The translations under genes were made by a program, and so were the position numbers. Shown here piece after piece: positions 1 through 12,277 of a stretch of DNA of 64,000 nt (its first letter is position 1; each line of letters begins with the position of its first letter). The notes beneath the pieces are model-generated. The model was not told where the DNA came from. It did no database searches and was given only the letters and a program-made list of their open reading frames with translations. The stretch is taken from positions 70,403,190 through 70,467,189 of the forward strand of contig NC_134097.1 in assembly GCF_000715075.1 (NCBI RefSeq), in the 5' to 3' direction. The stretch is from Nicotiana tabacum (Eukaryota; Streptophyta; Magnoliopsida; Solanales; Solanaceae).

Positions 1-784
1 AACCCGCTCCCACTTCCACTCTGGATTCTCTAGCCTCTAAAGAAATCCACCTGGCCGCTGATGCTCATACTTCACCTACTGACAATTTAGGCATCGAGTT
101 ATATATTTCATTATGTCCTTTTTCATTCACCTTTACCAATAGTGCTGCCTCAAGTCATGATACATATTGGCGGCACCCGAATGAATGGAGTACCGCGGAT
201 TGTGGGCCTCCTGAAGAATCAACTCACGCAACCATCAACATTGGGCACACATAGCCTGCCCTACATTGGTAACACATTGTCATCCCCAATAGTGACCTCC
301 TTGGCATCGCCGTGATAAACCATGTCCTTGAGGACAAGCAGATGGGGGTTTTCATACTAACGCAATCTGATACAATCATTTAGAGAAGACCGAGAAATCA
401 CATAAGCCAAAACTCGACTCGGCTCCGAAGCATTCAATCTATCAACTGGTTGGCCAAGGCCTGAACAATCGAATGTTAATTGCCTCTTCACTATCGGTAG
501 ATATGCTAAACTGTCAAAAATCTCCGCCTTTTTACTCAAGGCATCGACCACCACATTGGCCTTCTCGTGATGATATAGAATGGTGATATCATAGTCCTTA
601 AGAAACTCTATCATATCCACTGATACAAGTTAAGCCCCTTTTGTTTGAACAGATGTTGGAGACTCTGATGGTTTAGTACATACCTCAAAAGGGACACTAT
701 ACAAATAGTGCCACCAAATCTTCAAGGCATGAACAATAGATGCTAAGTCAAGGTCGTGGACATGATAATTCTTCTCATGACCCC
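1..784 (-). pseudogene. Chromovirus pol fragment: RNase H and integrase N-terminus
   Basis: This is a broken Ty3/gypsy polyprotein fragment read from 784 down to the left edge. Recognisable blocks are the RNase H stretch HEKNYHVHDLDLA and WWHYLYSVPFEV, then [12 protein letters not shown] and a VVVDALSKKAE tail. They are followed by the linker LVLKDMVYHGDAKEVTIGDD and the integrase zinc-binding segment with AHNPRYSIHSG and CLNCQ. Gag, protease, RT and the front of RNase H are absent: the RNase H sequence starts directly at the end of an LTR. Stops occur where the related copy at 28.7-29.2 kb has glutamine; for example NCQ*VKYEH here matches NCQQVKYEH there. It resembles the Del/Tekay-type chromovirus at 22.5-32.2 kb. 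It continues past the left edge and is not functional. Confidence 0.85.
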
Positions 785-916
785 AATTTCCCTCCGTACA
801 ATGTCGTGATGGCACCTAGTCTCTAAGACTAGGTAAAACTAACATTCATGCAGAAATAACTGACATAATAATTGAAGTCTCAAAACTCAGAAACTAATAT
901 ATGAAAAAGTCAGACT

Positions 917-998
<82 letters not shown>

Positions 999-3507
999 GC
1001 ACAAGTTTATCTGGAAATACAAATCACAAGCTCTTTGAAGTGATACTAAATATCTTTATACATCAATGTCTAATATAGTGCAAGGAAATAAAATAATCTA
1101 GAGAGAGAGTGACTCCGAGGCATGTGGACACCACCAGGTATACCTTGAAGTCTCCGCAGCCGAGCTTCTGCTAATACCTGGGCTGATAGGAGGTACTTGG
1201 ATCTGCACATAACAATACCCAGTAAGTGTCAAGCCTAACCTCAGTAGAGTAGTGACGAGGTTAGGTCTGGGCCCTACTAGAATAAATATCAAAACTGCAC
1301 AAGTGTATGGCAATGTAGTAAGGATAGTAATGAAATTGACAACAAATAACATATCAAGGTTAGCTACATGGAACTAAAGCAAATAATGCAAAATAGAGAA
1401 AAACAAGGAATGTTATGCTAAGGAAACAAAACAACCAAAGACAAGTGCAACAATAGAGAAATAACAACAAGAGTCACTACCGAGATACCGCCTCGTAGTC
1501 TCAAATCACAAGAATAGTTCACAATCTTCCTTATATCACTTCGAGAACCTTGCATTTAGTTTTGAAAATCATTTTTCCGAAATAGCAACCCGCGTTTTAG
1601 CCCATCTTATCCCGCCGTATGACTTCTGCTAGTTCCCCTACTAGCCACGCGTATCAAGCCCATCATATCTCACCACATTCGTTTCAACCCCAAAATCTTA
1701 TACCACCGTATGCGTATCACTATCACAATATATCACAAATCGGCACCTCAAGTGCCAAATATCACAACTTTCCAAAGAAATCAACAATAACAGAGTTTTA
1801 TAATAAAGAGCCCTTAGCTCAACCACAATGTACCCCATAGTCTTAACAATAACAATTGGAAGTGAATAACTCGACAAAATAGCATTTTCCAACTTAACAC
1901 TTTGCCTCAATATGAATCACGACCTTTATAACTCAATACCGGTTTCAACAATAATATACTCCAAGAATAACAACTTCAATTAACGAATATAACGATTAAA
2001 TAATGAATATGGAATAAAGAAAACAAGAACCTCAACTAAACATGCAGAGCAATTAACAAGCAAGAGATAAGACAAGTAGAACATGTCAAAATAGGCAAAT
2101 GATAATGAAAGTAGCATGATAAGATAACTCAATTAAGACATGAAGGGAATCTACATAGCTAAACCGGTAAATTTTCCTATTTATCCCATGTACACACTCG
2201 TCACCTTGCGTACACGGCTTTCACACATCACAACTATCACAAAACAACACCAATCGTAAGAGGTAATTCCCCCACATAAAGTTAGGCAAGACACTTACCT
2301 CAAAACATGCTACTTAATCCACTAGTAGGCATTTCCCTCGATTATCCAACTCCGAACGGATCGAATCCCAATGTTTTCCTTAAAAATCTACCAAAAAAGC
2401 ATCTCACACCGAGCTCTCTAAGTCCAAAAATAGATTATGAAATTAATCCCTCGACTTAGGCCTTTCTGCCTAGGGATTCCGCATCTGCGGCCCTTTTAGT
2501 CGCACCTGTGATGTAGCACCTGTGTAAAAACCATCGCAAGTGCGGTTCCCACTAAGGTTAAGGAAATTTGCTTCTGCAGATAACACTTGTGCACCTGTGA
2601 AAGCGCTCTTGTGGATAATATCCGCTTCTACGATGACCGACTAGGCTGGCCCAGTCTATATCTGCGACCATTTTCTCCACACCAGCAGACTCGCATGTGC
2701 TATCCCAGACCTGGGCAGCCCTTTTTGTTTTTGCGCTCCATCACATGCATTTGCAAGTCCGCACATGCAGCCATTCCCTCCACAAGTGCGATGACACTAG
2801 AAGGCTGGCACTTCAGCAATGAGGCTAAGTCCAAAATTGATCCGGATTCAATCTGAATCGCACCCGAGGTTCCCAGGACCCCGTTCGAATATACCAACAA
2901 GTCCCAATACACATAACGAACCTACTCGAGGCCAACAATCAGATAAAACAATATCGATTCTATGAATCGCAACCCCAGTTCAAGCCTATGAAACTATGAA
3001 CTTCTAAATTCTAAAACCAATGTAGATTCATACCAACAAACTCCGCTTGACTTCAAATTTTGCACATAAGTTATAAATGACATGACAAACCTATTTCAAT
3101 GTCTCGAATTGATATTCGATCCCGATATCAATAACGTCATCTCCCGATCAAACTTCCCAACCTTCCAAACCTTCAACTTTCTAACTTTCACCAATTCATG
3201 CCGCAGCGGTTTACGAACTTCCAAATTGATATTTGGATATGCTCCTAAGTCCAAAATTACCATACGGAGCTATTGGAACTATCAAAACTCCATTCCGGAG
3301 TCGTCTACACAAAAGGAAAACTACGGTCAATCCTTTCAACTTAAAGCTTCGACTTAGGGACTATATGTCCCATTTCAATTCGAAACTCACCCGAAACCAA
3401 AACCAAACACCCCCGACAAAACACATAACCATAATACAACATAGAGGATACAATAACTAAGGGATCGGCGCCAAAATACTCAAAATGACCAGCTAGGTCG
3501 TTAAAAT
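785..3507 (-). mobile_element. Degenerate chromovirus LTR (minus strand)
   Basis: Read on the minus strand this matches, in order, the 2.7-kb LTR at 22,480-25,177. It begins near 3,507 with ACGACCTAGCTGGTCATTTTGAG-like sequence. It then passes GGTAATTTTGGACTTAGGAGC, the block of CGCATCTGCGG/CAGAAGCGG-like motifs at about 2,470-2,790, and GTTAGGCTTGACACTTACTGG. It ends with ACCTAGTCTTAGAGACTAGG and GGGGTCATGA near 784. The start has lost its TG dinucleotide, so that edge is approximate. Short reading frames inside it are not genes. Confidence 0.8.
919..995. repeat. (AT)n microsatellite
   Basis: An uninterrupted AT dinucleotide run of about 77 bp lies inside the minus-strand LTR. The other two copies of this LTR in the window lack it, so it expanded after insertion. 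Confidence 0.95.
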
Positions 3508-4060
3508 AAATCTCAAAGTAAAGTTCACAAAGTTTCAAAAGAACTCACAATAATAATATTAATCTTCAATATTGTTCTCAACAATGAAAGGCAAGCATCC
3601 CTTTATATAGTAGTAAAGAATGAGCTAGTCAAGACTTCAGTAAATGAGAATTATATTCCCTAAAAACATAGAAGACTACCCACACTAAGACCAATATAGT
3701 CAACATACATATAGACCAATGCAAGTCAACATAAATTAAAACAACTCTAAAATATATATTCTAGAAAATATTTTTGGGCTTATTTTGGGCTGCTAAAAAT
3801 TCCTCTTTTTGGGGAATATTTAGGCCTTGTTCCATCTCCTCTTGGACTTTAATTTGGGCCTCCAATAGTTGTAAGACTTGACCCAAATATCCTCCTTGTG
3901 CTGGAGCTCTTCTTCTATTATAAGACACTTTTTAATTGCCAATTAAAGCCCATTAAGATAGTCTTGAAATTTCTTTGTTGGAGACCCTATCATGGGCCTT
4001 CTTGGAGCTTCTATAGCTTCATTCTTCTCCTTTAATAACGTTGAGCTGCCATGGATGCTA
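3508..4060 (-). other. Possible 3' end of another gypsy element (polyprotein tail and LTR)
   Basis: On the minus strand, about 4,050-3,880 reads as a degenerate peptide with PMIGSPTKKFQDYLNGL. This recalls the G-P-M/I-T-R-S-K-K-F-Q...LNGL tail that ends many plant Ty3/gypsy polyproteins. AT-rich DNA follows, with TATATAAAGG at about 3,600 on the same strand, which would suit an LTR promoter. No LTR ends or target duplication are visible. Both the family and the boundaries are inference. Confidence 0.3.
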
Positions 4061-4074
4061 TTAGTTTTTCCAGT

Positions 4075-4300
4075 TGATGATGTTCAAGTTACAGAGTAGC
4101 TATCATATGAGGAAACTCCCATTACTCTACAAGATAGACAAGTTCGGAGATTGAGAACTAAGGGCGTAGCTTTGGTTAAAGTACTTTTGAGAAACAAGAA
4201 TGTGGAGGAGACAACTTGGGAAGCTGAAAAAGGACATGGAGTCTAGGTATCCTCACATGTTTCCACTTTCGGAGGAGGATAAGACCGAGACATAACAACT
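4075..4300 (+). pseudogene. Chromodomain end of a chromovirus pol gene
   Basis: The forward frame reads DDVQVTE*LSYEETPITLQD, then RQVRRLRTKGVALVKVLLRN and KNVEETTWEAE. In a second frame it continues as DMESRYPHMFPLSEEDK. This is the C-terminal chromodomain region of Ty3 chromoviruses, comparable with YVEEPVAILDRQVQKLRS at about 30,095. One in-frame TAG precedes LSYEE, and an extra G near 4,231 shifts the frame. The rest of the gene upstream is missing; the sequence before 4,075 is unrelated. In active elements this domain helps target integration to heterochromatin. Confidence 0.8.
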
Positions 4301-4522
4301 TTTAGGTGCGTATATGATACTGGATTCTTATGTTAGTTACTATCATTGTCGTGTGAGGTGATTGGTGTTATTGATGATTGTGGCCCCGTGTGGCTTTGTA
4401 TTGTTGGGTTTGCTGCGTGACAGGTTGATAGTAGTATCATTACATAGGCGACTCTGCCAAAATTTTCTTTAGATCTCTGGGAGTTTAACATTCAAGGACA
4501 AATGTTTCTAAAGGGGGAAGAT
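4301..4522 (+). other. 3' untranslated region and polypurine tract
   Basis: Non-coding DNA lies between the chromodomain and the LTR. It ends in the purine run AAAGGGGGAAGA (4,510-4,521), directly before the LTR TG at 4,523. That placement fits the plus-strand primer site of an LTR retrotransposon. Confidence 0.75.
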
Positions 4523-6534
4523 TGTTACATCATGTGTATCTCAAGGTGACGTATAATGAATATGAGACTTGTTAATCATAATTTAAATGGGTGTAAATTC
4601 ATAATATGACTATATATGATATTTGGATATAAAATATAATGTCTGGAAAAACTCGTATTTAAGTTGCAGAAAAATCGAATAAGGATTTGCCTTGTAACGA
4701 ATCTTTTTGAGAAATACATTTTGTGTATTATATGAGATCTTTTTGGGACATGTTATATATCAAATTGGAGGTATTGAAATGTTGTTTCCTACACTCTTAA
4801 CCGTTACTTCGTACAACGTTTGAACAATACATTTTGTGTGCTATACGAGGTCTTTTAGGGACATATTATATACCAAATTGAAGGTCATGGAATGTAGTTT
4901 CCAACACTTTTAATAGTTCATTCATAAGACGTCCGCATAAAAAGATATAAGCATCTGAAGAAGGGCCAAACTAGCACCTCTTTGACTTTTCAAAAGTGGA
5001 TATATATATGCCTTAAGTCTTCTTTTTCTTCATTTTTCTAGAGATCACGAACAAAGAATACCTATAAACTTATCCTTAATCTTTATACAAGATTTTCAAA
5101 AAGGATTAACATCTCGGGTATGAAATCAAGAAGCAATAATATTAGAACGATCCCTACGACATAAGTATCATTATACTACCTCTCTTTTTCTTTGTAGTTT
5201 GAGTTTTGGATGGTATTTCATGGTTAAGAAAATATCTACTTTCTGTATTTAAGATTTTAAGTTGATAAATTCATTTTCTAATAGTTAGAACTCACGGGAC
5301 GGTAATAAGAAGTCGTAAGTTCGATTTATTCCACTTGTAGTGGATTATTTTGTAGTCCACTCATGTTGGCCTCTTATGCTACTGATTTATGGAGTTTGGA
5401 AGGATAAATGGCATGGTCAAATGCCACATGTGGTAGGATAGTGGACTGGTCATTCGTCGTTACAACTTTAGACTAATGGATAACTTGTTGATTGGGTGTG
5501 TTATGGTATATTTGGGTTGTTTGTTCTATTAAAGGACTCGAATTGTAGTTAGGTTATTTTTGAGTTGATGATTGTATTGTATTGTTTTCTCACCTATAGT
5601 AGGCTTGAGGAAATAGTAAAATCAGGGGAAATACTGTCCGTTTTGTTACAGATTAAGTTACACTCATTATATAAATGAGGGAGTCATTCGTAACTTGACA
5701 ATAGCTTCAGTGTCGTTGTTTAGATTAAGGTGCAGTGAGATGAGTTTAGCATTGTTATTGGACAGATTTCTATAAGGTATGTTAAGGTTATCCCTTCTTT
5801 CCTTTTGGCATGTTCCATATGATACAACGAGATGAGCAAATACACAACTTTCACAAATGACTCTATTCTTAGAAGTACTAGGGTTGCCTATGTTTTTGAT
5901 TCCCATATATCATATTATTATATCATATGTGCATGGGTGTTATAAAATATGTAAGTTGATAAAGTTTACTTTGTGATATTAACTGAAGTCATATTGATCT
6001 TATGGAATCCCAAGAGGTCTTATTGAGTTACTTCTTATGCTTGGGGGCCTACATTTCTTGCCCGTATATGTAGGTAGACAGGCTAACAGTCCCCCTTCTT
6101 AGGATCCATGCTCAGCGAGAGTTGGTATGCTCCATTTGATCCGGAGCTCCTATTGGGTTTTGGTACGATATTGTTGTATACATATATGGGTATGACAGGG
6201 CCCGGTCTCGTTAGTTATATAGTTGTACACTCTATTAGTGGTCTGTATATAGTCATGTATAGTTGAACAATATGTGGCCTTGTTGTATTTTATTTTTGTA
6301 TATAGTTGTCCATAGCAGCCTTGTCGGTTAACCTTACCATATTCTGCAGGTATATGTATATATGTCTTTTGGCATATTTCCTCATGCATGTTACCCACGT
6401 GATTCAGCAGTTTATTGACATATGTTATTCATGACCTACCCGTATTTCATGTTTATATCTTAGAAGTATGCATATGGATGTTCGACAAGAAGTACTTAGG
6501 CACTCGTCATAGCCTATCAGTTTGAGTTGTGACA
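4523..6534 (+). mobile_element. Complete chromovirus 3' LTR
   Basis: The LTR begins TGTTACATCATG right after a polypurine tract and ends GAGTTGTGACA, about 2,012 bp. The stretches 5,775-5,960 and 6,030-6,534 are clearly homologous to 9,664-9,860 and 10,320-10,815. Shared landmarks are GTATGTTAAGGT, CCCCCTTCTTAGGATCC and the closing TGTTCGACA...CACTCGTCA. It is the 3' LTR of the element whose chromodomain precedes it. No target duplication could be paired because the 5' part of the element is absent. Confidence 0.85.
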
Positions 6535-7285
6535 CTTCAACTTTTAAATCCTGCAAGCACTATGATTAACAATAAGTATCTCACCAACAAAATCAATTAA
6601 ATAATAAAAGCATGGTGAAATACATTAATAACCCATTGAATTTGTTCATAACAACTAGATACACACTTCAACTGACCCCATTATTAATTAGACACTTCTT
6701 GTCGACTGAAGTGAGACCTCATGGATACTCGAGTCCAACATATCACAAGTATGAAGTACATTCACGTTGACGTGCAAAAAGAACGGTAAAAAAATTTTAA
6801 AAGAAAAAAGAACAAAATAGCTTTAATTATATTCATTATCATTTTTTTTCTCTTTTAGAACATGAATCTATTATTATTTTTGGTATTCCAATTGTTTTAG
6901 AGGAGGAAAGAATTCACTTTATTATAAAGGTATAATTCTTTTTTTTCTTGTGACTTCTTGTGCAGTATTCTTGAAGGAAGTGATGTCAATTACTGGCAAC
7001 GAAAAACTTGACTTGTGGAGAGTTGGTTTTATAAGATTTAGTCTAGAAGATTTTGGAAAATAAATTCGAATTATGAGCGATCTTAAAGTACTTACACATT
7101 GAAATTACTATCTTTTATGATTTAGTTAGATTTTTGGGCTTTACGTGAGAACAAATCATTTGATTTGACATTATCTATCTTGTACTAAGTAGGTTTTATA
7201 TTGCTATTTTGTTCTTTGGTTATTGTGCTAAAAGATATTTGCTTTATATTTATTTCATGTTTATTATAAAAGTTGACATTTGTGA
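6535..7285. other. AT-rich DNA, perhaps interior of a CACTA element
   Basis: No convincing gene is present. A pyrimidine tract ending CTTCTTGTGCAG near 6,965 could be a splice acceptor, followed by a short open stretch to about 7,062. This would suit the last exon of a transposon gene upstream of the CACTA terminus, but no protein similarity was recognised. The left limit of the transposon was not found. Confidence 0.3.
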
Positions 7286-7965
7286 AAGTAAATGTGTTCA
7301 TGATGAAACTAACAGAACATTATTATTTACATTCTAAAAATTATGATAGCGACATTAATTTAAATGTCAAAACATTTAATGCGACATTTTGCTATGTTGT
7401 AAAAGATGTCACTAATTTTTTTTAATGACATTCACATAAAGTGAAAACGACATTTTGTATATGTTATGAATTTTCTTAGTGACATTTACCAAAATGTCGG
7501 ATATTTCAATATGACATTTTGTGAAAATCATACGTAAATGTCGTATTTTTTTTGTAACATTAATCTAATTGTCGAAAGTTTTAAGTGACATTTCCTATAT
7601 GTTGTAAACCAAATGTCGTAACATTCTTACCGATATTTACCTAAATATCATAAATTAAATGCTATAAATTTCTTATTGACATTTACCTAAATGTTGCAAA
7701 GTAAGAGTCGCAAATTTCTTATCGACATTTACCTAAATGTCGTAAAATAAGTGTCATAATTTCTTATTGACATTTACCTAAATATCGTAAAGTAAGTGTC
7801 ATAATTTCTTACCGACATTTATCTAAATGTCGGAAAATTACCGACATTGAAATTAGCGATATTTGATGCAAATGTAAATTAAATATCGGTAAATAAATTT
7901 GTGACATTTAAACAGCATAATACGACATTTATTAAATGTCCTTATATCTCCACTTTCTTATAGTG
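7286..7965. mobile_element. CACTA-type (En/Spm) transposon terminus with subterminal repeats
   Basis: The right edge reads TTTCTTATAGTG (7,954-7,965), the reverse complement of CACTATAAGAAA, a classic CACTA terminal inverted repeat. Inside it, 7,340-7,930 carries many copies of CGACATTTACCTAAATGTCG-like motifs in both orientations. At 7,605-7,840 these are arranged as tandem units of about 56 bp. Dense subterminal motifs of this kind are the binding sites of CACTA accessory proteins. The matching left terminus is not visible, so this is a truncated copy or its other end has decayed. Confidence 0.7.
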
Positions 7966-9663
7966 TCTTCTGTTCTTCTTCATCTTTCAAGCTTTCAAAA
8001 TCCGCTAATGCAGTTCATCCACTTCCTTTATGTCCTCTTCTTCTTCTTCTTTCTCCTCTATACAGTTGGATACTATAGTAAAAATTTGATGGCTTCTTAG
8101 GTCAACGGTGATTTTGCAGCAACGGGCTCAACGACCATATATGGCTATTGGTTATGCAAAAGAAATGGTTTTTTAGAAAGAAAAAGGTAAGGAAGGGAAG
8201 AAGGTGGTTGTTGGTGCTCTGGATTTTGCCAACGATGATCGTAACGGTAGTTTTAGGAAGAAGTGAGGAGATGGTGGCTGAAAGATGTTACATGATAGAG
8301 GAGAGGTGACGGTTTAATTAGGCGGGTTTTATTTTTGATGTTATTCTCCAAAAAAGAATTTGTCACTATGCTCTCGAGCTTTGACGTTTACAAATAAAAT
8401 TGAACTCTTACCCTGGAAAAGTAAATAGGACATGGTACTAATTTGACTTCATTGATAATTGGGGCATTTCGGTTGACTTTTAACCTCTACGTCATTGAAA
8501 TTTCTAGAAACTTTTTGAAAGATGTGAGATCCTCCTTTCTGTTAACAATGAAGCTGGTGGAGAGAAAATTTTTGGATGAGCTTACTAGGTGTGACAGATT
8601 TACGGGATTTGCTTGGGCAGTAGCAATGGCAATGGTGGAGATGGTAGCGACAATTTGAGGTAGAAAGAGACAGAAGCACAAAAGTTGAGGTGTCAATTTT
8701 CCTATATCGGCTTGCTATTTGGGCTTCTATGGTCATTTGAACTCATGGAATTGATTTTATAAGAAACTGTGACAATGTATATTGGAAGAAGTTATTCTCG
8801 TTTTTCATCAAAGGCAAAAAAATGAAGAAGGAAAATAGTGAAAATGAAGGTAAGTGAGAACCACATATATATTATATCTCGTGTTTTCGTATGTTAAAAG
8901 TTTCGTCTTCAATTAATTGACGTAGAGTCGGGAATGAGATTATCTTTAGGTTAATGTATTTATGCTAATTATAACAAGCGATAAGTAAGTGTCATGAAGG
9001 ATAAAGGGTACACGAATTAAAGAAAACGAGTTTCATTGAAGGTTGCCGATTTGTGATAAAATACGGGTCGATCGATAATAACTGATATTTATGGACTAGT
9101 ACCATACAAGGTACCATATGACCGTGATAGTATGATGTATAAAGTATGTTAAAAATAAAAAATATTTTAAGTAATTTAAGATAATTTTTAATTATATGGG
9201 TAATTGGTTAATTACCGGGTAACGGGACATTACCTAATTAACTAATAAGTGGATAAAAATTAATAATTTTCACCTCCCCTCCCATAACGTGGCAGCTAAC
9301 CACATGATAAAGAAGTGACTAAATGTCACATTAGCTTAGGTGGCTATCTACGAAACAAGACTTTACGTGTAAAAGACAAGTCTACCTAGTCTCTTTGTCA
9401 TAAAAGATAAATCTCTTTGTAATAGAAACCATATACTTTCCTTTCAAATTGAAAAATACTTCAAAAATAGAAGCTAAACCCAAATCATATATCCTTTTTA
9501 ACATTCTGATAAATTGCCTAACACAAGAGTGAGGAATTGCTAAAATACAAAGCCTTTTGCTATCCATTCTTATGATTTTCAAACAAAAACGTAAACTGTT
9601 GCAACTAAAGGAGTACGATACAACCTTTTCCAAGAACATCATACGGATTTTTTTCCTATTTCA
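7966..9663. other. Unassigned AT-rich DNA
   Basis: I see no gene, LTR or clear repeat. There is a pyrimidine-rich patch with TTC repeats (about 7,975-8,060). A 71-residue frame at 8,443-8,658 has no recognisable domain. AT-rich stretches run around 9,140-9,270. Homology to the chromovirus LTR begins abruptly at about 9,664. Confidence 0.5.
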
Positions 9664-9962
9664 GGTATGTTAAGGTCATCCCTTCTTTCTTTTTGGCATG
9701 ATCCAGGTTATACAGAAGAAACGAGTAAACACACAATTTTCATAAACGACTCTATTCACATAAATACTAGGGATCTCTATGTTCTTGATTCCCAATGTGA
9801 CATATTATTATATCTTCTGTTCATGGGTCTCAAAATAATACGCAATTGATAAAGTTTATCTGAAAGGAATATTGAGATTATTAATGTATTTTCATGCATT
9901 CCATGTATTTATACATGTACATCGACCCATGAACAAATGGCGTTATATACGCGTATTTATAC

Positions 9963-10012
<50 letters not shown>

Positions 10013-10815
10013 TATGTATACGGAATATGGGAAAAATGTTACGGCGTTATATACGCACCACGACCTGATCAGTTGGTATATGTTAATGATGTTGCCTACA
10101 TTGGCCGAGACGATATGATGAGATGCCCTCAGAGGCTTGATGATATTATGTACACCTATACATATGCATGACACGAATTTATATGCACGTGCATAACATA
10201 TAAATATTTCAGAATTTACAAAGTTATTCAGATTTACGGATGGATTTCTTTATTCCATGTCTCATCTATATCTTTTATGTACTGATTTTCATACCTTACA
10301 TACTTAGTACATTTTTCGTACTGACGCCCTATTTCACAGGGCCTGCATTTCATGCCCGTAGGTGCAAGTAGGCAAGCTGATGGTCCCCCTTCTTAGGATC
10401 CTTGATCAACGAGAGTTGGCGTGCTCCACTTGATACGGAGCTGCTTTTGATTTTGGTACGATATGATTGTATGTGTGTGTGTATATATATATATATGGTA
10501 TGACATGGCTCCGTCCCGTCATTGTACAGTTGTATTTCTATTAGAGGCATGTAGACAGTTATGTATAGTTGGATAGTATGTGGCCTTGTCAGCTTTCAGT
10601 TTTGGGTATATAGTTGTCTATCGCGGCCTTGTCGGCTAGCCCACTGTAATCCGCACATATATGTATATATGACTTTTTGGAAAGGTTTTCCTCGCGCATG
10701 TTATTCTCGTAATTCAACAAATATTATTCATGTTTATATCTTAGTCGCATTCTTAATGGTGTTCGACAGGTAGGACTTGGTCACTCGTCACGGCCCATCG
10801 GTTTGGGTCATGACA
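9664..10815 (+). mobile_element. 5'-truncated 5' LTR of chromovirus relic (9.66-15.02 kb)
   Basis: The sequence matches the right-hand part of the complete LTR at 4,523-6,534, starting at GGTATGTTAAGGTCATCCC. It ends GGGTCATGACA at 10,815, five bases before a primer-binding site. Roughly the first 1.25 kb of the LTR is missing; unrelated DNA ending CCTATTTCAG abuts the breakpoint. Short frames over the dinucleotide runs are meaningless. Confidence 0.85.
9965..10009. repeat. (AT)n microsatellite
   Basis: An AT dinucleotide run of about 45 bp lies inside the LTR. The homologous LTR at 4,523-6,534 lacks it. Confidence 0.9.
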
Positions 10816-10819
10816 AAAG

Positions 10820-10831
10820 TGGTATCAGAGC
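10820..10831 (+). promoter_or_regulatory. Primer-binding site, tRNA-iMet type
   Basis: TGGTATCAGAGC follows the LTR end after a four-base gap. This is the usual plant LTR-retrotransposon minus-strand primer site, complementary to the 3' end of initiator methionine tRNA. Confidence 0.9.
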
Positions 10832-11008
10832 AGTTCTATCCTAGGGTTGTCTATATGCCGTGTCTAGTAGAGTCTTGTTTATGGGTGTGTTGTGCACCAC
10901 ACTTATATACAGGAGGCTACATGACATATAGGATGTTATCCTCTCTTTTTGTCTTAGATCGTGCGATATAAGACTTCATGTTCCTAACGATCTGTTATAA
11001 TTTCAGCG

Positions 11009-12277
11009 ATGCCACCAAAGACTACAGCCGCCTAAAAAGGAATATCTGTGGCTGGTGAGACTACTAGTCGAGGGGCTCGGGGAGAGTCTCATAGTGATAT
11101 TTCATCTCAGACTTCACATACCCCACCTTTTCAAGAAGAGCTTCGAGGGGCACCAGCTCCAGCGCCCGCCCCTGTACGTCCAGCTCCTCAGCTAGATGCA
11201 CCAGTCAGGAGCTGAGAGATGATATTAAGCTATTAACCCGATTAGTAGCCGCATAGGCTTGGCATCATGAAATAGGTATTGGTTATGCAGATAGGTCCGT
11301 CAGTGCGAGGGTTCGTGACTTCATCAATTTAGACCCACCGGTATTTACTAGGGCAGATCCAAACGAGGATCCTAAAGTATTTATTGATAGAATGCAGAGG
11401 ACGTTAAGGGTAATGAAGGCCACTGCGACTGAGTCAGTTGAGCTAGCTTCCTAGAGACTCTGAGATGTTGTAGTTAATTGGTACGAGTCTTAGGAATTGT
11501 TCAGAGGTGAGGATGCCCCTCCAGCAGTATGGCAGGAGTTTACAGTAGCTTTTCTTCGTCATTATCTGCCACCAGACCTTAGGCGGGCCAGAGTTGATAG
11601 GTTCTTGACCCTTCGGCAGGGTAACATGAGTGTTCGGGAGTATAGTCTTTAGTTTGATTCATTGGCTAGGTATGCTCCCACTATTGTATCTAAGATGGTG
11701 GATCGGGTTCACCGGTTCGTGATGGGATTAGAGCCTCACTTGTGTAACGATTGTATGTCGGTCTCACTTCAGCCAGACATGGATATTTCTCATATACAGG
11801 CATACGCTCAGGGTGTAGCGGAGCATAAGTTGAAATAGAGGGCCGATCGTGAGCATGATAGGGCCCAAAATATGAGAGCAGGGTCTTTGGGTCTTCTGGT
11901 GAGTTCTGAGGTGGTCAGACACAACAGTACCCGAGATATCCAACCCATCCATCGGCTAGCGCACCCCCCCAGTTTGGCAGTAAGAGATTTGATCATTCCA
12001 CATATTCAGGGCCTGGTCAGAATTCCAGGGCCTCGGGTTCTCAGTATAGGGATGAGTCAAGTTAGATTAGGCCACCCTTGACACGATGTGCTCAGTATTG
12101 TAAGTAGCATACCGGGCAGTGCCGTATAAGATTGGATATTTGTTATACTTGTGGTTATCTTGGCCACGTTATGAAGGACTGTACGATGAGAGGTGATGCA
12201 AACATAGCTCAGCCAGCAGGATATATAGCTGGTTCATCATCATCAGTACGCCGCCTGGGCAAGGTTCACAAGCACCA
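11009..12277 (+). pseudogene. Chromovirus gag
   Basis: The likely start is ATG at 11,009 (MPPKTTAA), reached after a short leader. A capsid-like segment is readable at about 11,295-11,850: VRDFINLDPPVFTRADP, then WQEFTVAFLRHYLPPDLRRA, SVREYSL, and LARYAPTIVSKMVDRVHRF. The nucleocapsid zinc knuckle CYTCGYLGHVMKDC at about 12,140-12,181 keeps all C-C-H-C ligands. At least six in-frame stops and some frame changes are present, several of them TAG at expected glutamine positions (SL*FDSLAR, HKLK*RADRE). Gag would form the virus-like particle and bind element RNA. Protease coding follows directly. Confidence 0.85.

Noticed and set aside
3590..3760. Possible endogenous pararetrovirus promoter (TATATAAAGG on the minus strand)
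   Set aside because: No movement protein, coat protein or caulimovirus RT motifs are nearby; a gypsy LTR explains it at least as well.
8443..8658. 71-residue frame in the unassigned region
   Set aside because: It has no recognisable domain, paralog in the window or codon-level evidence; the length is expected by chance.
6531..8701. Inverted match between GACACTTCAACTTTT at 6,532 and the reverse complement at about 8,686-8,700
   Set aside because: It looks like a terminal inverted repeat, but the left part overlaps an LTR end, the match is short, and no duplication flanks it.
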